Part shown: piece after piece, positions 54,004 through 62,991 of the stretch | Numbering within the stretch: the stretch's first letter is position 1 | Layout of the letters: the number at the start of each line of letters is the position of its first letter | DNA from: Clostridium tyrobutyricum DSM 2637 = ATCC 25755 = JCM 11008 | GTDB lineage: Bacteria > Bacillota > Clostridia > Clostridiales > Clostridiaceae | Direction: 5' to 3' | Assembly (NCBI RefSeq): GCF_000359585.1 | Contig: NZ_APMH01000001.1 | Coordinates: 145,964-209,963 of the forward strand | Length of the DNA stretch: 64,000 nt | Position numbers and translations under genes: made by a program | Notes under the pieces: generated by a model | The model's input: only the letters and a program-made list of their open reading frames with translations | The model's database searches: none | What the model was told of the DNA's origin: nothing

Positions 54004-55722
54004 CTACAATTCTATTTTGAATTTATCATCTGATAGAGCATATAATCTCTTCCATACAATATTGTTAATGCAAACTACAAATGTACACATAACAATAGTT
54101 CCAAGAAGAAGCATTGGATAGTTTCCTCTTTCTGTAGCCGTCGATATTAATGATCCCAATCCCTTTGTTGTAAGAACCTTACCGCCGAAATTTACATATT
54201 CAGATACAATGCTTGCATTCCAGCATCCACCTGCAGCTGTGACCATTCCAGTTACAAGATATGGAAAGATAGAAGGTATTATTAGAGTTTTCCATTTCTT
54301 CCATCCTCTAATACCATATATTGTGGAGGCCTCTTTCAAATCTTCAGGTATTGCCGATGCTCCTGCAATTACATTAAATAATATATACCATTGTGTTCCC
54401 ATAAGCATTAACACTATTGAAGCTATATTAAGCCCGCCCAATTTATTTACAAAGAATATCAATATAACAGGAAAAAGTGCAGTTGCAGGAATGGAAGCCA
54501 CCACTTGTATAACAGGTTGAAGTATATTGGCAGCTTTCTTGTTCATGCCTATAACTACTCCCAATGGTACTGTCCACATAAGAGCTATAATCTGAGCTGA
54601 AATTACTCTTAAAAATGTATATACTGCTGCTGGAACAACTTCAAGTAATTCATACATTGAAAGATTTTTTAAAAGCAATACTGCATTTGCTGTACAATAA
54701 ACTATTATTGCACAAATTATTATTCTAAATATCCACTTTCCTATTCCATTTCCCACCTTATTCCTACTCTTTGGCTTTCTATAATATTTGATAAAGAACT
54801 GGTCTATTGCAGTATTAACTTTTTCAAATACTACTTTTAATATTTTATCTATAAAAAATTCTACTATAACAGATCTTCTGAAAAAAGTAAGTACAAATGA
54901 GTGCTGCTCTTCTCCTGATTGTGTAAGTTCCATTTTAAATTTATCCGACCATACAGTTATAGGTCTCCATATCAATACATACATAAGTACAATAACAAAT
55001 ACGAGTGCAGCTATACCCCACATAAGGGCCCTATAATTTTGCTCATTAGCTGCAATCTGTAAAAATGATCCTATACCTGGCAATCTAAAATCTTTTCCCC
55101 TCAGTGTAAACATCTCACATACCATAAGGAAAAACCATCCTCCAGCCCATGACATAATACTATTAAACACCAAACCTATAACAGAAACGGGCATCTGCAA
55201 CTTTTTGAAATTCTGCCACTTGTTTAATCCGAATATTCTAGCAGCGTAGTTAAAATCTTTTGGAATTGATTTTATTGAGTGATAAAAACTAAAAGTCATA
55301 TTCCATGCTTGTCCCGTGAATATAAGTATTATACAAGATAATTCAAGCCCAAAATTACTATGTGGAAATAATTTTATCAATCCTAAAACTACAGCAGGCA
55401 AAAATGACAATACGGGTAAAGACTGAAGTATATCTAAAAGTGGTATCATTACTTTCTCTGCATTTTTATTATGAGCTGCTGTGTAACCATATATAATGGT
55501 AAATATAAAGGACAAAATATATGCTGCAGTCATCCTGCCTACTGATTTCAGAACATAACCTGGTAGATCACTTATATTGGTTGAAATTGCAAGTGTATCT
55601 CCACTTCTTTCAGATAAACTTCCTGATGAAATAATCAGATATAGTATTGAAGCTATTGCTAACAGTATGATTATATCTACAATTCCAAATTTTCTATTGA
55701 CTATAGTCTTTTTAATATGCAT
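54004..55722 (-). CDS. ABC transporter double permease, behind a Mg2+ riboswitch
   Basis: The start is ATG 55722, 7 nt after GGGAGG, giving 572 residues. The protein is a fusion of two NitT/TauT-type permease halves, each with about six helices. The first has the coupling motif FGLNKWQNFKKLQMPVSVIGL and AGGWFFLMVCEMFT, and the second YGIRGWKKWKTLIIPSIFPYLVTG and CWNASIVSEYV. A charged linker of about 60 residues joins them (FKMELTQSGEEQHS). With the ATPase it makes a complete membrane core. No substrate-binding protein is present nearby in this transcription unit. The substrate is unknown; nitrate or sulfonate annotation would be by similarity only. Confidence 0.9.
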   Translation of the reverse strand: MHIKKTIVNRKFGIVDIIILLAIASILYLIISSGSLSERSGDTLAISTNISDLPGYVLKSVGRMTAAYILSFIFTIIYGYTAAHNKNAEKVMIPLLDILQSLPVLSFLPAVVLGLIKLFPHSNFGLELSCIILIFTGQAWNMTFSFYHSIKSIPKDFNYAARIFGLNKWQNFKKLQMPVSVIGLVFNSIMSWAGGWFFLMVCEMFTLRGKDFRLPGIGSFLQIAANEQNYRALMWGIAALVFVIVLMYVLIWRPITVWSDKFKMELTQSGEEQHSFVLTFFRRSVIVEFFIDKILKVVFEKVNTAIDQFFIKYYRKPKSRNKVGNGIGKWIFRIIICAIIVYCTANAVLLLKNLSMYELLEVVPAAVYTFLRVISAQIIALMWTVPLGVVIGMNKKAANILQPVIQVVASIPATALFPVILIFFVNKLGGLNIASIVLMLMGTQWYILFNVIAGASAIPEDLKEASTIYGIRGWKKWKTLIIPSIFPYLVTGMVTAAGGCWNASIVSEYVNFGGKVLTTKGLGSLISTATERGNYPMLLLGTIVMCTFVVCINNIVWKRLYALSDDKFKIEL

Positions 55723-55784
55723 TATTACACCTCCCATTTAACACTATAGAACATCATGCATTTTTTATAATTATTTTTTAAAAT

Positions 55785-55810
55785 AAAAAGAGCCCTATAA
55801 AAAGGCTCCA
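55785..55810 (-). terminator. Terminator of the M-box riboswitch
   Basis: On the minus strand GGAGCC and GGGCTC pair around TTTTTATA and run into TTTTTA. The proximal arm GGAGCC is also complementary to GGCTCC inside the aptamer, so an alternative antiterminator is possible. Confidence 0.8.
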
Positions 55811-55838
55811 AAAAACGCAAAGATATTAAGACTAAATA

Positions 55839-55992
55839 CAGAATTCTTCGTGGAGTTTTGGCACTATATGGCGTTGAGTTATAACTCAGCTGCATTAAGT
55901 AGAACCTTAATTCGGCAATACCTGTTAACCCATTGGCATCTCTCGATATTTTTGGGCAGCAGCATATATCTCATATAGGAGCCTCACCTAAC
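55839..55992 (-). ncRNA. M-box (ykoK leader) Mg2+ riboswitch
   Basis: The minus strand reads GTTAGGTGAGGCTCCTATAT, then ATATGCTGCTGCCC, GATGCCAATGGGTTAACAGG, AATTAAGG, TTAATGCAGCTGAG, ACGCCATATAGTGCCAAA and ACTCCACGA. These blocks and their order match the M-box consensus almost base for base. The M-box senses Mg2+ and terminates transcription when it is plentiful, normally in front of Mg2+ transporter genes. Here the downstream genes are a NitT/TauT-type ABC permease and ATPase. Confidence 0.93.
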
Positions 55993-56029
55993 AAATAAAA
56001 TATTCAATTAATAATTTATTACGGTTGTA

Positions 56030-56058
56030 ATTATATTCTTATACTTATTTTTTGTCAA
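56030..56058 (-). promoter_or_regulatory. Consensus promoter of the M-box transcript
   Basis: TTGACA (56053-56058) and TATAAT (56030-56035) on the minus strand are 17 bp apart, an exact consensus. The predicted start near 56023 lies about 30 bp before the aptamer. Confidence 0.85.
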
Positions 56059-56152
56059 CAAATATTAATTGTGGTATACATATTATTTTGGAATATTAGC
56101 CATGAAATATTAATAATTATAATATATACTTAAGAATAGGAGATTCTAAATT

Positions 56153-56914
56153 ATGAGTATATTAAAATACGTTAAAATGTCTATAAATCTTTTCTGCATA
56201 TTGATTATTATAATACTAATATTCATATTTACAATGCCATCCAATATTAAAATAAAGAATTCAAACTTAAAGATGAGTATACCTACGTTTAAATTGAACG
56301 ATACATCTATAACATACAGCAAAAATAATACCAATCCATCTAATTACAGTATTAACCGCACCGAAGTACTTAACAGAGCTAAAGAAATGACTCAAGTCAA
56401 ATGGACACCAAAATACAATCTGTTTGACAAATATGGACATTACATATTTAAAAAAGGCAGCACTTATTATGGAATACCATACAGTATGGATTATTATCAA
56501 ACAAGTTCCATCAATGATTTTTTACACAAAATAAATAATTCCAAAATTATATACGGAAATGACTGTTCTGGTTTTGTAAGCATATGCTGGGGTATAATCA
56601 GGCAAACTACACTTTCACTTCTCCATGCAGTAAAATCTCATAATAAAATTGATGGGAAAAATGTGATTCAAATTTCATGGAATGAATTAAAACCTGGAGA
56701 TGCCTTACTTGTTGACAATGGAAAAGGAGAAGGCCACATTATGATGTACATTGATACTAATCCTAAAAATAGTAATGAATTAAATGTATATGAGCAGAAC
56801 ATTCAAACTACAGTTCCATTTTATCCAATGCCAACAGCAAGAAAGGATACAAGATTTAAAAATATTCTTATAAAAGAAGGCTATATTCCAATTAGATTGA
56901 TAACAATAAACTGA
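56153..56914 (+). CDS. Membrane-anchored NlpC/P60-like cysteine hydrolase
   Basis: The 253-residue protein follows AGGAGAT. An N-terminal helix (about 10-30, LFCILIIIILIFIFTMPSNI) anchors or exports it. The domain shows YGNDCSGFVSICWGI with the catalytic Cys near residue 138 and GEGHIMMYIDT with the His near 199. LKPGDALLVDNGKG precedes the His, as in NlpC/P60 folds. YYGIPYSMDYYQTS fits the substrate-groove region. It probably cleaves cell-wall peptides. It is divergent from the M-box transcript and convergent with an ABC ATPase gene. Confidence 0.75.
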   Translation: MSILKYVKMSINLFCILIIIILIFIFTMPSNIKIKNSNLKMSIPTFKLNDTSITYSKNNTNPSNYSINRTEVLNRAKEMTQVKWTPKYNLFDKYGHYIFKKGSTYYGIPYSMDYYQTSSINDFLHKINNSKIIYGNDCSGFVSICWGIIRQTTLSLLHAVKSHNKIDGKNVIQISWNELKPGDALLVDNGKGEGHIMMYIDTNPKNSNELNVYEQNIQTTVPFYPMPTARKDTRFKNILIKEGYIPIRLITIN

Positions 56915-56924
56915 TACATTAACA

Positions 56925-57527
56925 TTAATCTAAAAAATAGATTATATCTCCAAGCTTATCTGCTTCACGTTTATCATGAGTTACTATTATCATAGTATTG
57001 TTTCTATTTTTATGTACTTTTAATATTTCATCCATAATTCTATCTTTCAATCTATCATCCAATCCCTTAAAAGGCTCATCCATCAATATTAAATTGCTAT
57101 TATATGCAATGGTCCTTCCAAGGGCAACCCTTCTCTTCATTCCACCACTTAACTCATGTGGAAATTTATATTTGAATCTCTCAAGTTCCATTATTTTTGC
57201 ATATTCATTGGCTATATTTTCAGATTGTTCTTTTTTCATATTGGACTTAAGTACAAAAATAATATTTTCCAATACTGTCTTGTTAGGCAAAAGCCTGTCT
57301 TCCTGAAACATATAGGATATGCTGTTTCTGTTTACAAGAACCTGACCTTTATAAGCTTTATCAGTACCTGCTATTATATTTAAAAGTGTAGTTTTACCAC
57401 ATCCTGAAGTACCAAGTACTATATTGATCTTATGATTTTGAAATTCTATATTAAAACCATGAAATACATTATTTTGATTATAGGATTTAAATAAATTTTT
57501 TATTATAATATTCCCACTATATTCCAC
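56925..57527 (-). CDS. ABC transporter ATP-binding protein, NitT/TauT type (short)
   Basis: The 200-residue ATPase is short, lacking the usual C-terminal ~50 residues of SsuB-type proteins, but all catalytic motifs are present. These are Walker A GTSGCGKTT near residue 37, YMFQEDRLLPN, LSGGMKRRVALGRTI, Walker B LILMDEPFKGLD and IIVTHDKREA. It is the last gene of a binding protein-permease-ATPase operon. The substrate is unknown. Confidence 0.9.
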   Translation of the reverse strand: MEYSGNIIIKNLFKSYNQNNVFHGFNIEFQNHKINIVLGTSGCGKTTLLNIIAGTDKAYKGQVLVNRNSISYMFQEDRLLPNKTVLENIIFVLKSNMKKEQSENIANEYAKIMELERFKYKFPHELSGGMKRRVALGRTIAYNSNLILMDEPFKGLDDRLKDRIMDEILKVHKNRNNTMIIVTHDKREADKLGDIIYFLD

Positions 57528-57550
57528 TAAATATTCTCCTTCAATTTCAA

Positions 57551-58312
57551 TTATACATTTTCAGATCTGAATTCTCTTAAACAAAATCTAAATACCTTTT
57601 CGAATATAAAACTCATCAATATTACTGTAACCGTCCATGCAAATAATTCAGAAGTTTCAAGCATTGTTTTTGAATTTAAAAGGTTCAAACCTATAGAATA
57701 TTTAGGAGTACTCAACACTTCTGAAGCTACTGAAACCTTCCATCCTATACCAAGGCACATTACTATTCCCGAAACAATATAATTTTTTATACCTGGCAAA
57801 TATATATCAATTAGTATATGCCTCTTTTTAACTTTATATATATTTGCCATTTCTATAAGTTTTCCATCTATTGACCGGATTCCTTCAAGTACATTTGTAT
57901 AAACTATCGGGAAACATATTAATATTGCCGTAAATACAACTACCTTTGAGGAAGTAAACCAGACAAGGGCTATTATTATTATTGATATTACCGGAGTAGC
58001 TTTTACAGTTACAATTACAGGTTCTAAAAGATCTTCGACAAATTTATTAAGTCCTGCAAATATACCCAGCACAATACCCCCAAATACAGATATGGAAATT
58101 CCCAATATGACCCTAAATAAACTTTGAAAGATACTCTTCCAAAAATAAACTTCTGCTGCTAGAGATATAAAAGCTTTAATAACTTCAAATGGTGAAGGTA
58201 ATAATATAGGGCTGTTTACTACTTTAGAACAAACTTCCCAAATTATTATCCAAAATAATAGTATAATCGGTTTTCTAATTATTCTTGGCTCCACTATAGT
58301 AGAAATTTTCAT
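57551..58312 (-). CDS. ABC transporter permease, NitT/TauT type
   Basis: The permease of 253 residues (from ATG 58312) has six membrane helices. The coupling motif is KVKKRHILIDIYLPGIKNYIVSGIVMCLGIGWKVSVASEVL, typical of the family. The start overlaps the end of the binding-protein gene by 38 bp; GGAGG lies 11 nt upstream. It completes a three-gene importer with the neighbours. Confidence 0.88.
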   Translation of the reverse strand: MKISTIVEPRIIRKPIILLFWIIIWEVCSKVVNSPILLPSPFEVIKAFISLAAEVYFWKSIFQSLFRVILGISISVFGGIVLGIFAGLNKFVEDLLEPVIVTVKATPVISIIIIALVWFTSSKVVVFTAILICFPIVYTNVLEGIRSIDGKLIEMANIYKVKKRHILIDIYLPGIKNYIVSGIVMCLGIGWKVSVASEVLSTPKYSIGLNLLNSKTMLETSELFAWTVTVILMSFIFEKVFRFCLREFRSENV

Positions 58313-59270
58313 CCGGCATTTTTCCTCCAATGGATTTTGGATTGTTTGATTTCAAAATACTATAAAAATTTTCTAGAGATTTCCTACCGTCTTTAGTACT
58401 TATAAATACTATATTGCATCTTGGTATAGCTTTTTCTGCCACTTTCGCATTAGGAAGAATACCATTTTTCTGTATAAGTTCTCCAGCCTTTTTAGGATCT
58501 TTATTTACAAATTGTACAGATTGACTGTACCTTTTTAAAAACTCATCTGCATCCTTTCCTTGTTTATCTACAAAATCCTTTTTAAATACAATAGTTCCCA
58601 TTATAAGATTGCTTTTCCCTCCTGATACCTTATTCCATTCTTTAGTAAGATCCAATGATATATGCAAATTTTTATCTTTCATTTGAGTAGTTGTAACAAA
58701 AGGTTCTGGAAGAACTGCTATATCAATTTTTTTAGCTGCTATAGCAGAAGCCACCTCGCTGTGATCTGTCTTGTACTCTATTTTTACATCTTTATCAGGA
58801 TCTATTCCATTTGCCTTAAGTATATAATTTAATGCAAATTCAGGTACAGCTCCCTTTCCACTTGAATATATGGTTTTGCCTTTTAAATCTTTTATATTTT
58901 TTATTGAATTTCCATTTTCAACTATGTAGAGCATTCCAAGGGTATTTATTCCTGCAAGTTTAACTTTTCCATTTGTTTTATTATACAAAACTGCGGCCAA
59001 ATTTGATGGAACTGCAGCAATATCTACCTCACCACTGACAATTTTAGATACTATTTGATCTGGTGAATTATATATGGAAATATCATAATCAGATTTATTA
59101 TCTTCCATAAGTTTTACCATTCCAATACCTGTAGGTCCCTTTAAAGCCGCCACCTTGATTTTGAATTTTTGAGTTTGCTGAGAAGTCGTACTATTTGAGC
59201 ATCCAGCTGCAAAAAGCATGGAAAATACTAAAACTGCCGTTGTTAAAATAATACCAATTTTCTTTTTCAT
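58275..59270 (-). CDS. NitT/TauT-type substrate-binding lipoprotein
   Basis: The start is ATG 59270, 8 nt after GGGGGA, giving 331 residues. The lipoprotein signal ends at AAGC (Cys near residue 24), followed by a Ser/Thr-rich spacer. The mature domain starts FKIKVAALKGPTGIGMVKLME, a phrase seen in many clostridial NitT/TauT-like binding proteins, and continues IVSGEVDIAAVPSNLAAVLYN and KIDIAVLPEPFVTT. Its ligand is unknown. The operon has no visible riboswitch. Confidence 0.88.
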   Translation of the reverse strand: MKKKIGIILTTAVLVFSMLFAAGCSNSTTSQQTQKFKIKVAALKGPTGIGMVKLMEDNKSDYDISIYNSPDQIVSKIVSGEVDIAAVPSNLAAVLYNKTNGKVKLAGINTLGMLYIVENGNSIKNIKDLKGKTIYSSGKGAVPEFALNYILKANGIDPDKDVKIEYKTDHSEVASAIAAKKIDIAVLPEPFVTTTQMKDKNLHISLDLTKEWNKVSGGKSNLIMGTIVFKKDFVDKQGKDADEFLKRYSQSVQFVNKDPKKAGELIQKNGILPNAKVAEKAIPRCNIVFISTKDGRKSLENFYSILKSNNPKSIGGKMPDENFYYSGAKNN

Positions 59271-59416
59271 GATTTGTCCCCCTATCACTGTATTTATTTA
59301 AAATACATCAATTTATTACAGGTATATTATATATCAATTTTATACATTTTGCTATTAATACGTTAATTTCTTGACTAATCCATTTTAATATTTTTATTCA
59401 AAAATTTAACAAAAAG

Positions 59417-59445
59417 TTGACATGTGAAAAATCAAGGATTAAAAT
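59417..59445 (+). promoter_or_regulatory. Sigma-A promoter of the glycosyltransferase operon
   Basis: TTGACA (59417-59422) and TAAAAT (59440-59445) are 17 bp apart. Predicted transcription starts near 59452, at the edge of a CIRCE-like repeat. Confidence 0.7.
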
Positions 59446-59452
59446 ATATTTA

Positions 59453-59479
59453 TTAGCAGTTAACCACATCGAGTGCTAA
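59453..59479. promoter_or_regulatory. CIRCE-like element (HrcA operator)
   Basis: TTAGCAGTT-N9-GAGTGCTAA matches the consensus TTAGCACTC-N9-GAGTGCTAA with the right half exact and two mismatches in the left half; the N9 spacing is exact. It lies at the predicted start of transcription, the usual location in dnaK and groE operons. The downstream genes are sugar-nucleotide and glycan genes, not chaperones. Confidence 0.7.
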
Positions 59480-59547
59480 TTTCAAAATATTTTTACTAAA
59501 GTACTCTATTACTCTTATAAAAATTACTCTAAAAAACACTTCTTAAC

Positions 59548-59572
59548 TGATATTATGGTATTTGTAATATCA
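59548..59572. promoter_or_regulatory. Perfect inverted repeat in the long leader
   Basis: TGATATTA and TAATATCA are exact 8-bp arms separated by 9 bp, the same spacing as CIRCE but a different sequence. It lies in a 230-nt untranslated leader that otherwise shows only A/T-rich sequence and a possible second promoter near 59635-59665. Confidence 0.4.
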
Positions 59573-59687
59573 AGCTAAAAAATGTCTAAAAAACTTTTAC
59601 TATTAAAAATAAAATATATTTTAATCAAGCTTGTTAATGTGAAAAATGGATTAAATTCCAAATATTAATTTTATAGGGGGAAGCAAT

Positions 59688-60749
59688 ATGAAAGCATTAC
59701 TTTTAGCAGGCGGCAGAGGTACTCGATTAAGACCTTTGACAGACAATATTCCAAAACCAATGGTTCCTATTATGGGTAAACCTCTTCTTGAAAGAACCAT
59801 ACTTAAATTAAAAGAATCCGGTATAGATGAAATAGTGATAAGTACTTGCTATAAATCAAACTATATACAAAATACAATCGGAGACGGACACAATCTAGGA
59901 ATAAAAGTCAATTACATTTTAGAAGACATTCCTCTTGGAACAGGTGGAGCAATAAAAAATTCAGAAAAGTTTTTCAATGACAGTTTTATAATTTTAAATT
60001 CAGACATTGTATGTGATATACCCTATGATAAATTTATAAAATATCACAAAGATAAGCATGCCAAGGTATCCATAGCCATGACCAAAGTTAAAGATCCATC
60101 ACAATATGGGGTAATAGAATTTGACAAAGATAATTATATAACTGCATTTAAAGAAAAACCTAAACCTGGTGAAACCAATTCAAAATGGATAAATGCAGGT
60201 ATATATATTTTTGAACCGGAAGTTTTCCACGAGATACCTGAAAATAAAGTAGTTTCAATAGAAAAAAATACTTATCCCCTTCTATTAAAAAAGAACTACA
60301 AGATGGCAGCCTATCAATATTCTGATTATTGGATAGATATTGGAACAATAAAAAAATATATAACAGCACACTCCGATATACTGCTGAAGTGCTATAAAAA
60401 CATTGCAGAAAGAAACAAAAATTTTAAAATAAATGATTTAATCATAAAGGGCAGCAATATAAAAATAGATCCTAGTACGAAAATAATAGGTCCGGTATTT
60501 TTAGGCAATAATATAACTATAAATGAAAATTGTAAGATAGGACCCTACACTGTTATTGGAAATAACTCAAATATATCTTCCAATTGCACTATAGAGAAAA
60601 GCATACTGTGGAACAATATAAAAATAGATGAAAATGTTAATTTAAAAAATACTGTAATTACATCCAACTACAGAGTAAAATCTTATTGCAGTATTGAAAA
60701 TAAAGCTTGTGTTTCAAATGAATATAAAAATAATCTATTAGCTATTTAA
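59688..60749 (+). CDS. Sugar-nucleotide pyrophosphorylase (NDP-hexose synthase)
   Basis: The 353-residue protein follows AGGGGGAAG. The nucleotidyltransferase domain (1-235) starts with MKALLLAGGRGTRLRPLTDNI. It continues with KPMVPIMGKPLLE, LGTGGAIKN and INAGIYIFEPEV-type sequence (WINAGIYIFEPEV), with the metal-binding SDIVCD near residue 105. A C-terminal left-handed beta-helix (about 255-345, GPVFLGNNITINENCKIGPY) follows. The layout is shared by GDP-mannose and glucose-1-phosphate enzymes; mannose-1-phosphate guanylyltransferase is plausible. It is the first gene of a three-gene operon. Confidence 0.88.
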   Translation: MKALLLAGGRGTRLRPLTDNIPKPMVPIMGKPLLERTILKLKESGIDEIVISTCYKSNYIQNTIGDGHNLGIKVNYILEDIPLGTGGAIKNSEKFFNDSFIILNSDIVCDIPYDKFIKYHKDKHAKVSIAMTKVKDPSQYGVIEFDKDNYITAFKEKPKPGETNSKWINAGIYIFEPEVFHEIPENKVVSIEKNTYPLLLKKNYKMAAYQYSDYWIDIGTIKKYITAHSDILLKCYKNIAERNKNFKINDLIIKGSNIKIDPSTKIIGPVFLGNNITINENCKIGPYTVIGNNSNISSNCTIEKSILWNNIKIDENVNLKNTVITSNYRVKSYCSIENKACVSNEYKNNLLAI

Positions 60750-60785
60750 GACCATAAAATTTAATAAACATAAGGAGTGAATCAT

Positions 60786-61946
60786 ATGGATAAAAACATA
60801 GTTTTCCTAAGCACTTATCCACCTAGACAATGTGGAATAGCCACATTTACAGAGGATCTGGTGAAAAATTTAAAGAAATTATATCCCTTAAATGCATATA
60901 AAATTATAGCTATAAATGACACACATTATAACTATGGAGATGATGTTTGCGGAGTTTTAAATCAATTTACAAAAGATGACTACAAAAAATTGGCATGTAG
61001 ATTAAATAGCTCAGATGTAGACTTAGTTGTTATAGAACATGAATATGGCATATATGGCGGAGATACAGGAGAATATTTGCTTGACTTTATAAACAACTTG
61101 AAAATTCCTTTTATAACTACCCTTCATACTGTATTGTCGGAACCTTCTGAAAAGCAAAAATATATACTGAATTCTATAGGGAAAAGAAGTAAGAGAATTA
61201 TAACTATGGCAAAAAACTCTTCTGAAGTATTAAAAAAAGTATATAACATACCTAAAAGTAAAATACAAATTATGCACCATGGAGTTCCAAACATATCTGT
61301 TAAGGACAAAGATAACCTAAAAGATACTCTTGGTTATAAAAACAGATGCATTATCAGTACTTTTGGATTATTAAGTCCCGGCAAGGGAATAGAATATGCC
61401 ATAGAAGCCATAAGCAAAGTTTCAGAAAAACATCCTGAAATACTCTACTTGATACTAGGTAAAACTCATCCTTGTATAAAAAATGAGTATGGGGAAGAAT
61501 ATAGAGAAAAGCTTCAAAAAATGGTTCAGAATTTAAAAATACAGGATAATGTAAAATTTATAAATAAATATCTGTCCAAGGCAGAAATAGTAAACTATCT
61601 GAATTTATCCGATATATACATGACACCGTATCTCAGCAAAGAACAATCCGTAAGTGGAACTCTTGCCTATGCAGCAGGATATGGAAAAGTTATAGTATCT
61701 ACACCATACAGATATGCACAGGAAATGCTAAATAACAATAGAGGTATACTTGCTAAATTTAGGGATTCTAATTCACTATATGAAGCCGTAGAATTTCTAT
61801 TAGACAATCCAACAGAAAGAAAAACCATGGAAAAAAACATGTCTAGACTAGGCTTAAATATGAGATGGCCTAACGTAGCAAGCAGATATGAAAATCTATT
61901 CTCAAATATAATAAAAGACAATAAGTGCAAAAAGCAGGTGGTGTAA
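60786..61946 (+). CDS. Glycosyltransferase, family 4
   Basis: The start is ATG 60786, 6 nt after AAGGAGTG; the GTG upstream overlaps that site. The 386-residue GT-B enzyme starts NIVFLSTYPPRQCGIATFTEDL. In its C-terminal half are GLLSPGKGIEYAIEAI, the acceptor-donor region FINKYLSKAEIVNYLNLSDI and TPYLSKEQSVSGTLAYAAGYGKVIVSTP, with the ExxxxxxE pattern modified. It retains the usual sugar (GDP- or UDP-) site. The protein shares this layout with cytoplasmic mannosyltransferases. It is 36 bp after the pyrophosphorylase gene. Confidence 0.88.
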   Translation: MDKNIVFLSTYPPRQCGIATFTEDLVKNLKKLYPLNAYKIIAINDTHYNYGDDVCGVLNQFTKDDYKKLACRLNSSDVDLVVIEHEYGIYGGDTGEYLLDFINNLKIPFITTLHTVLSEPSEKQKYILNSIGKRSKRIITMAKNSSEVLKKVYNIPKSKIQIMHHGVPNISVKDKDNLKDTLGYKNRCIISTFGLLSPGKGIEYAIEAISKVSEKHPEILYLILGKTHPCIKNEYGEEYREKLQKMVQNLKIQDNVKFINKYLSKAEIVNYLNLSDIYMTPYLSKEQSVSGTLAYAAGYGKVIVSTPYRYAQEMLNNNRGILAKFRDSNSLYEAVEFLLDNPTERKTMEKNMSRLGLNMRWPNVASRYENLFSNIIKDNKCKKQVV

Positions 61947-61950
61947 TTTA

Positions 61951-62982
61951 ATGTTTACCGAAAAAGATGCAGAAGCATTATTCATAATTACAGATGATAC
62001 AGGAATGATACAACACAGCAGTTTTACCATACCCGATCCAAATTCCGGATATACTACAGATGATAATGCTAGGGCTCTTATGACATCAGTTATGCTATAT
62101 GAAAAATATAGCACTCCAAAATATCTGAAACTTATATATAGATACCTTTCATTTCTTCTATATGCTCAAAATAAAAATGGAGGTTTTAAAAACTTCATGG
62201 ACTACAATAGAAACTTCATAGAAGAAAACGGATCTGAAGATTGCTTTGGAAGATGCCTTTGGTGCCTTGGTTATACGCTTAATTCAAATAGTCTATCAGA
62301 TACTGTGAAATATGCTGTTCTAGATATGATAAAAAAGGCTATTCCAAATATATATAATTTGAATTTTATAAGGGGAAAGTCCTACTCCCTAATAGGACTA
62401 TGTTTGATTTTTAATTTTATGAATGATAAAGATAAAATTAAGGATACAATAGTGAAAATATCCGATCAATTAGTCAATAATTTCAAAATCAACAGTAATG
62501 CTGACTGGAAATGGTTTGAGGATAAATTAACTTATAGTAATTCAATTCTTCCATTCAGTCTACTAAAAAGTTATGCTCTAACTAAAAATCAGGAATATCT
62601 AAACATCGCTATTGATACTTTAAGTTTTTTAGATAATATATATTTCAAAAGTGGTTATTTTAAACCAATAGGTTGTAATGGATGGTTTGAAAAAGGTGAT
62701 ATTTCGCCAGCAGAATTCGATGAGCAGCCAGTAGAATCCTGCAGTTCTGCTTTTATGTATTTGGAAGCATATAAAATAACGAGGAAATCCATATACTTAA
62801 ATAGACTAAAATCATGTTATGAATGGTTTACCGGAAATAATTCTTCTAAAAAGTCTCTTATAGATAAATCAACTCATGGAAGCTATGACGGTATAATGAA
62901 ATCCCGTATAAATTTAAACACTGGCGCAGAAAGCATACTGGCCAAAATAACAACTCAATTACTATTAAGTGAATACTTATAA
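61951..62982 (+). CDS. Uncharacterised (alpha/alpha)-barrel glycosidase-like protein
   Basis: The 343-residue protein begins 4 bp after the glycosyltransferase stop codon. It has the repeating helical pattern of (alpha/alpha)6 barrels: DDNARALMTSVMLYEKY, YRYLSFLLYAQNKNGGFKNF, EDCFGRCLWCLGYTLNS and DEQPVESCSSAFMYLEAYKI. No known catalytic motif can be named with certainty, although paired acidic residues (DD near residue 37, ED near 97) are suggestive. Proteins of this sort occur next to family 4 transferases and mannoside phosphorylases. A role in trimming or transferring the operon's sugar product is inferred. Confidence 0.65.
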   Translation: MFTEKDAEALFIITDDTGMIQHSSFTIPDPNSGYTTDDNARALMTSVMLYEKYSTPKYLKLIYRYLSFLLYAQNKNGGFKNFMDYNRNFIEENGSEDCFGRCLWCLGYTLNSNSLSDTVKYAVLDMIKKAIPNIYNLNFIRGKSYSLIGLCLIFNFMNDKDKIKDTIVKISDQLVNNFKINSNADWKWFEDKLTYSNSILPFSLLKSYALTKNQEYLNIAIDTLSFLDNIYFKSGYFKPIGCNGWFEKGDISPAEFDEQPVESCSSAFMYLEAYKITRKSIYLNRLKSCYEWFTGNNSSKKSLIDKSTHGSYDGIMKSRINLNTGAESILAKITTQLLLSEYL

Positions 62983-62991
62983 TTTATTGCT

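Noticed and set aside
52686..55722. Assignment as a nitrate or bicarbonate transporter
   Set aside because: The protein family alone does not fix the substrate, no nitrate genes are present and the leader is an M-box, so the name was not used.
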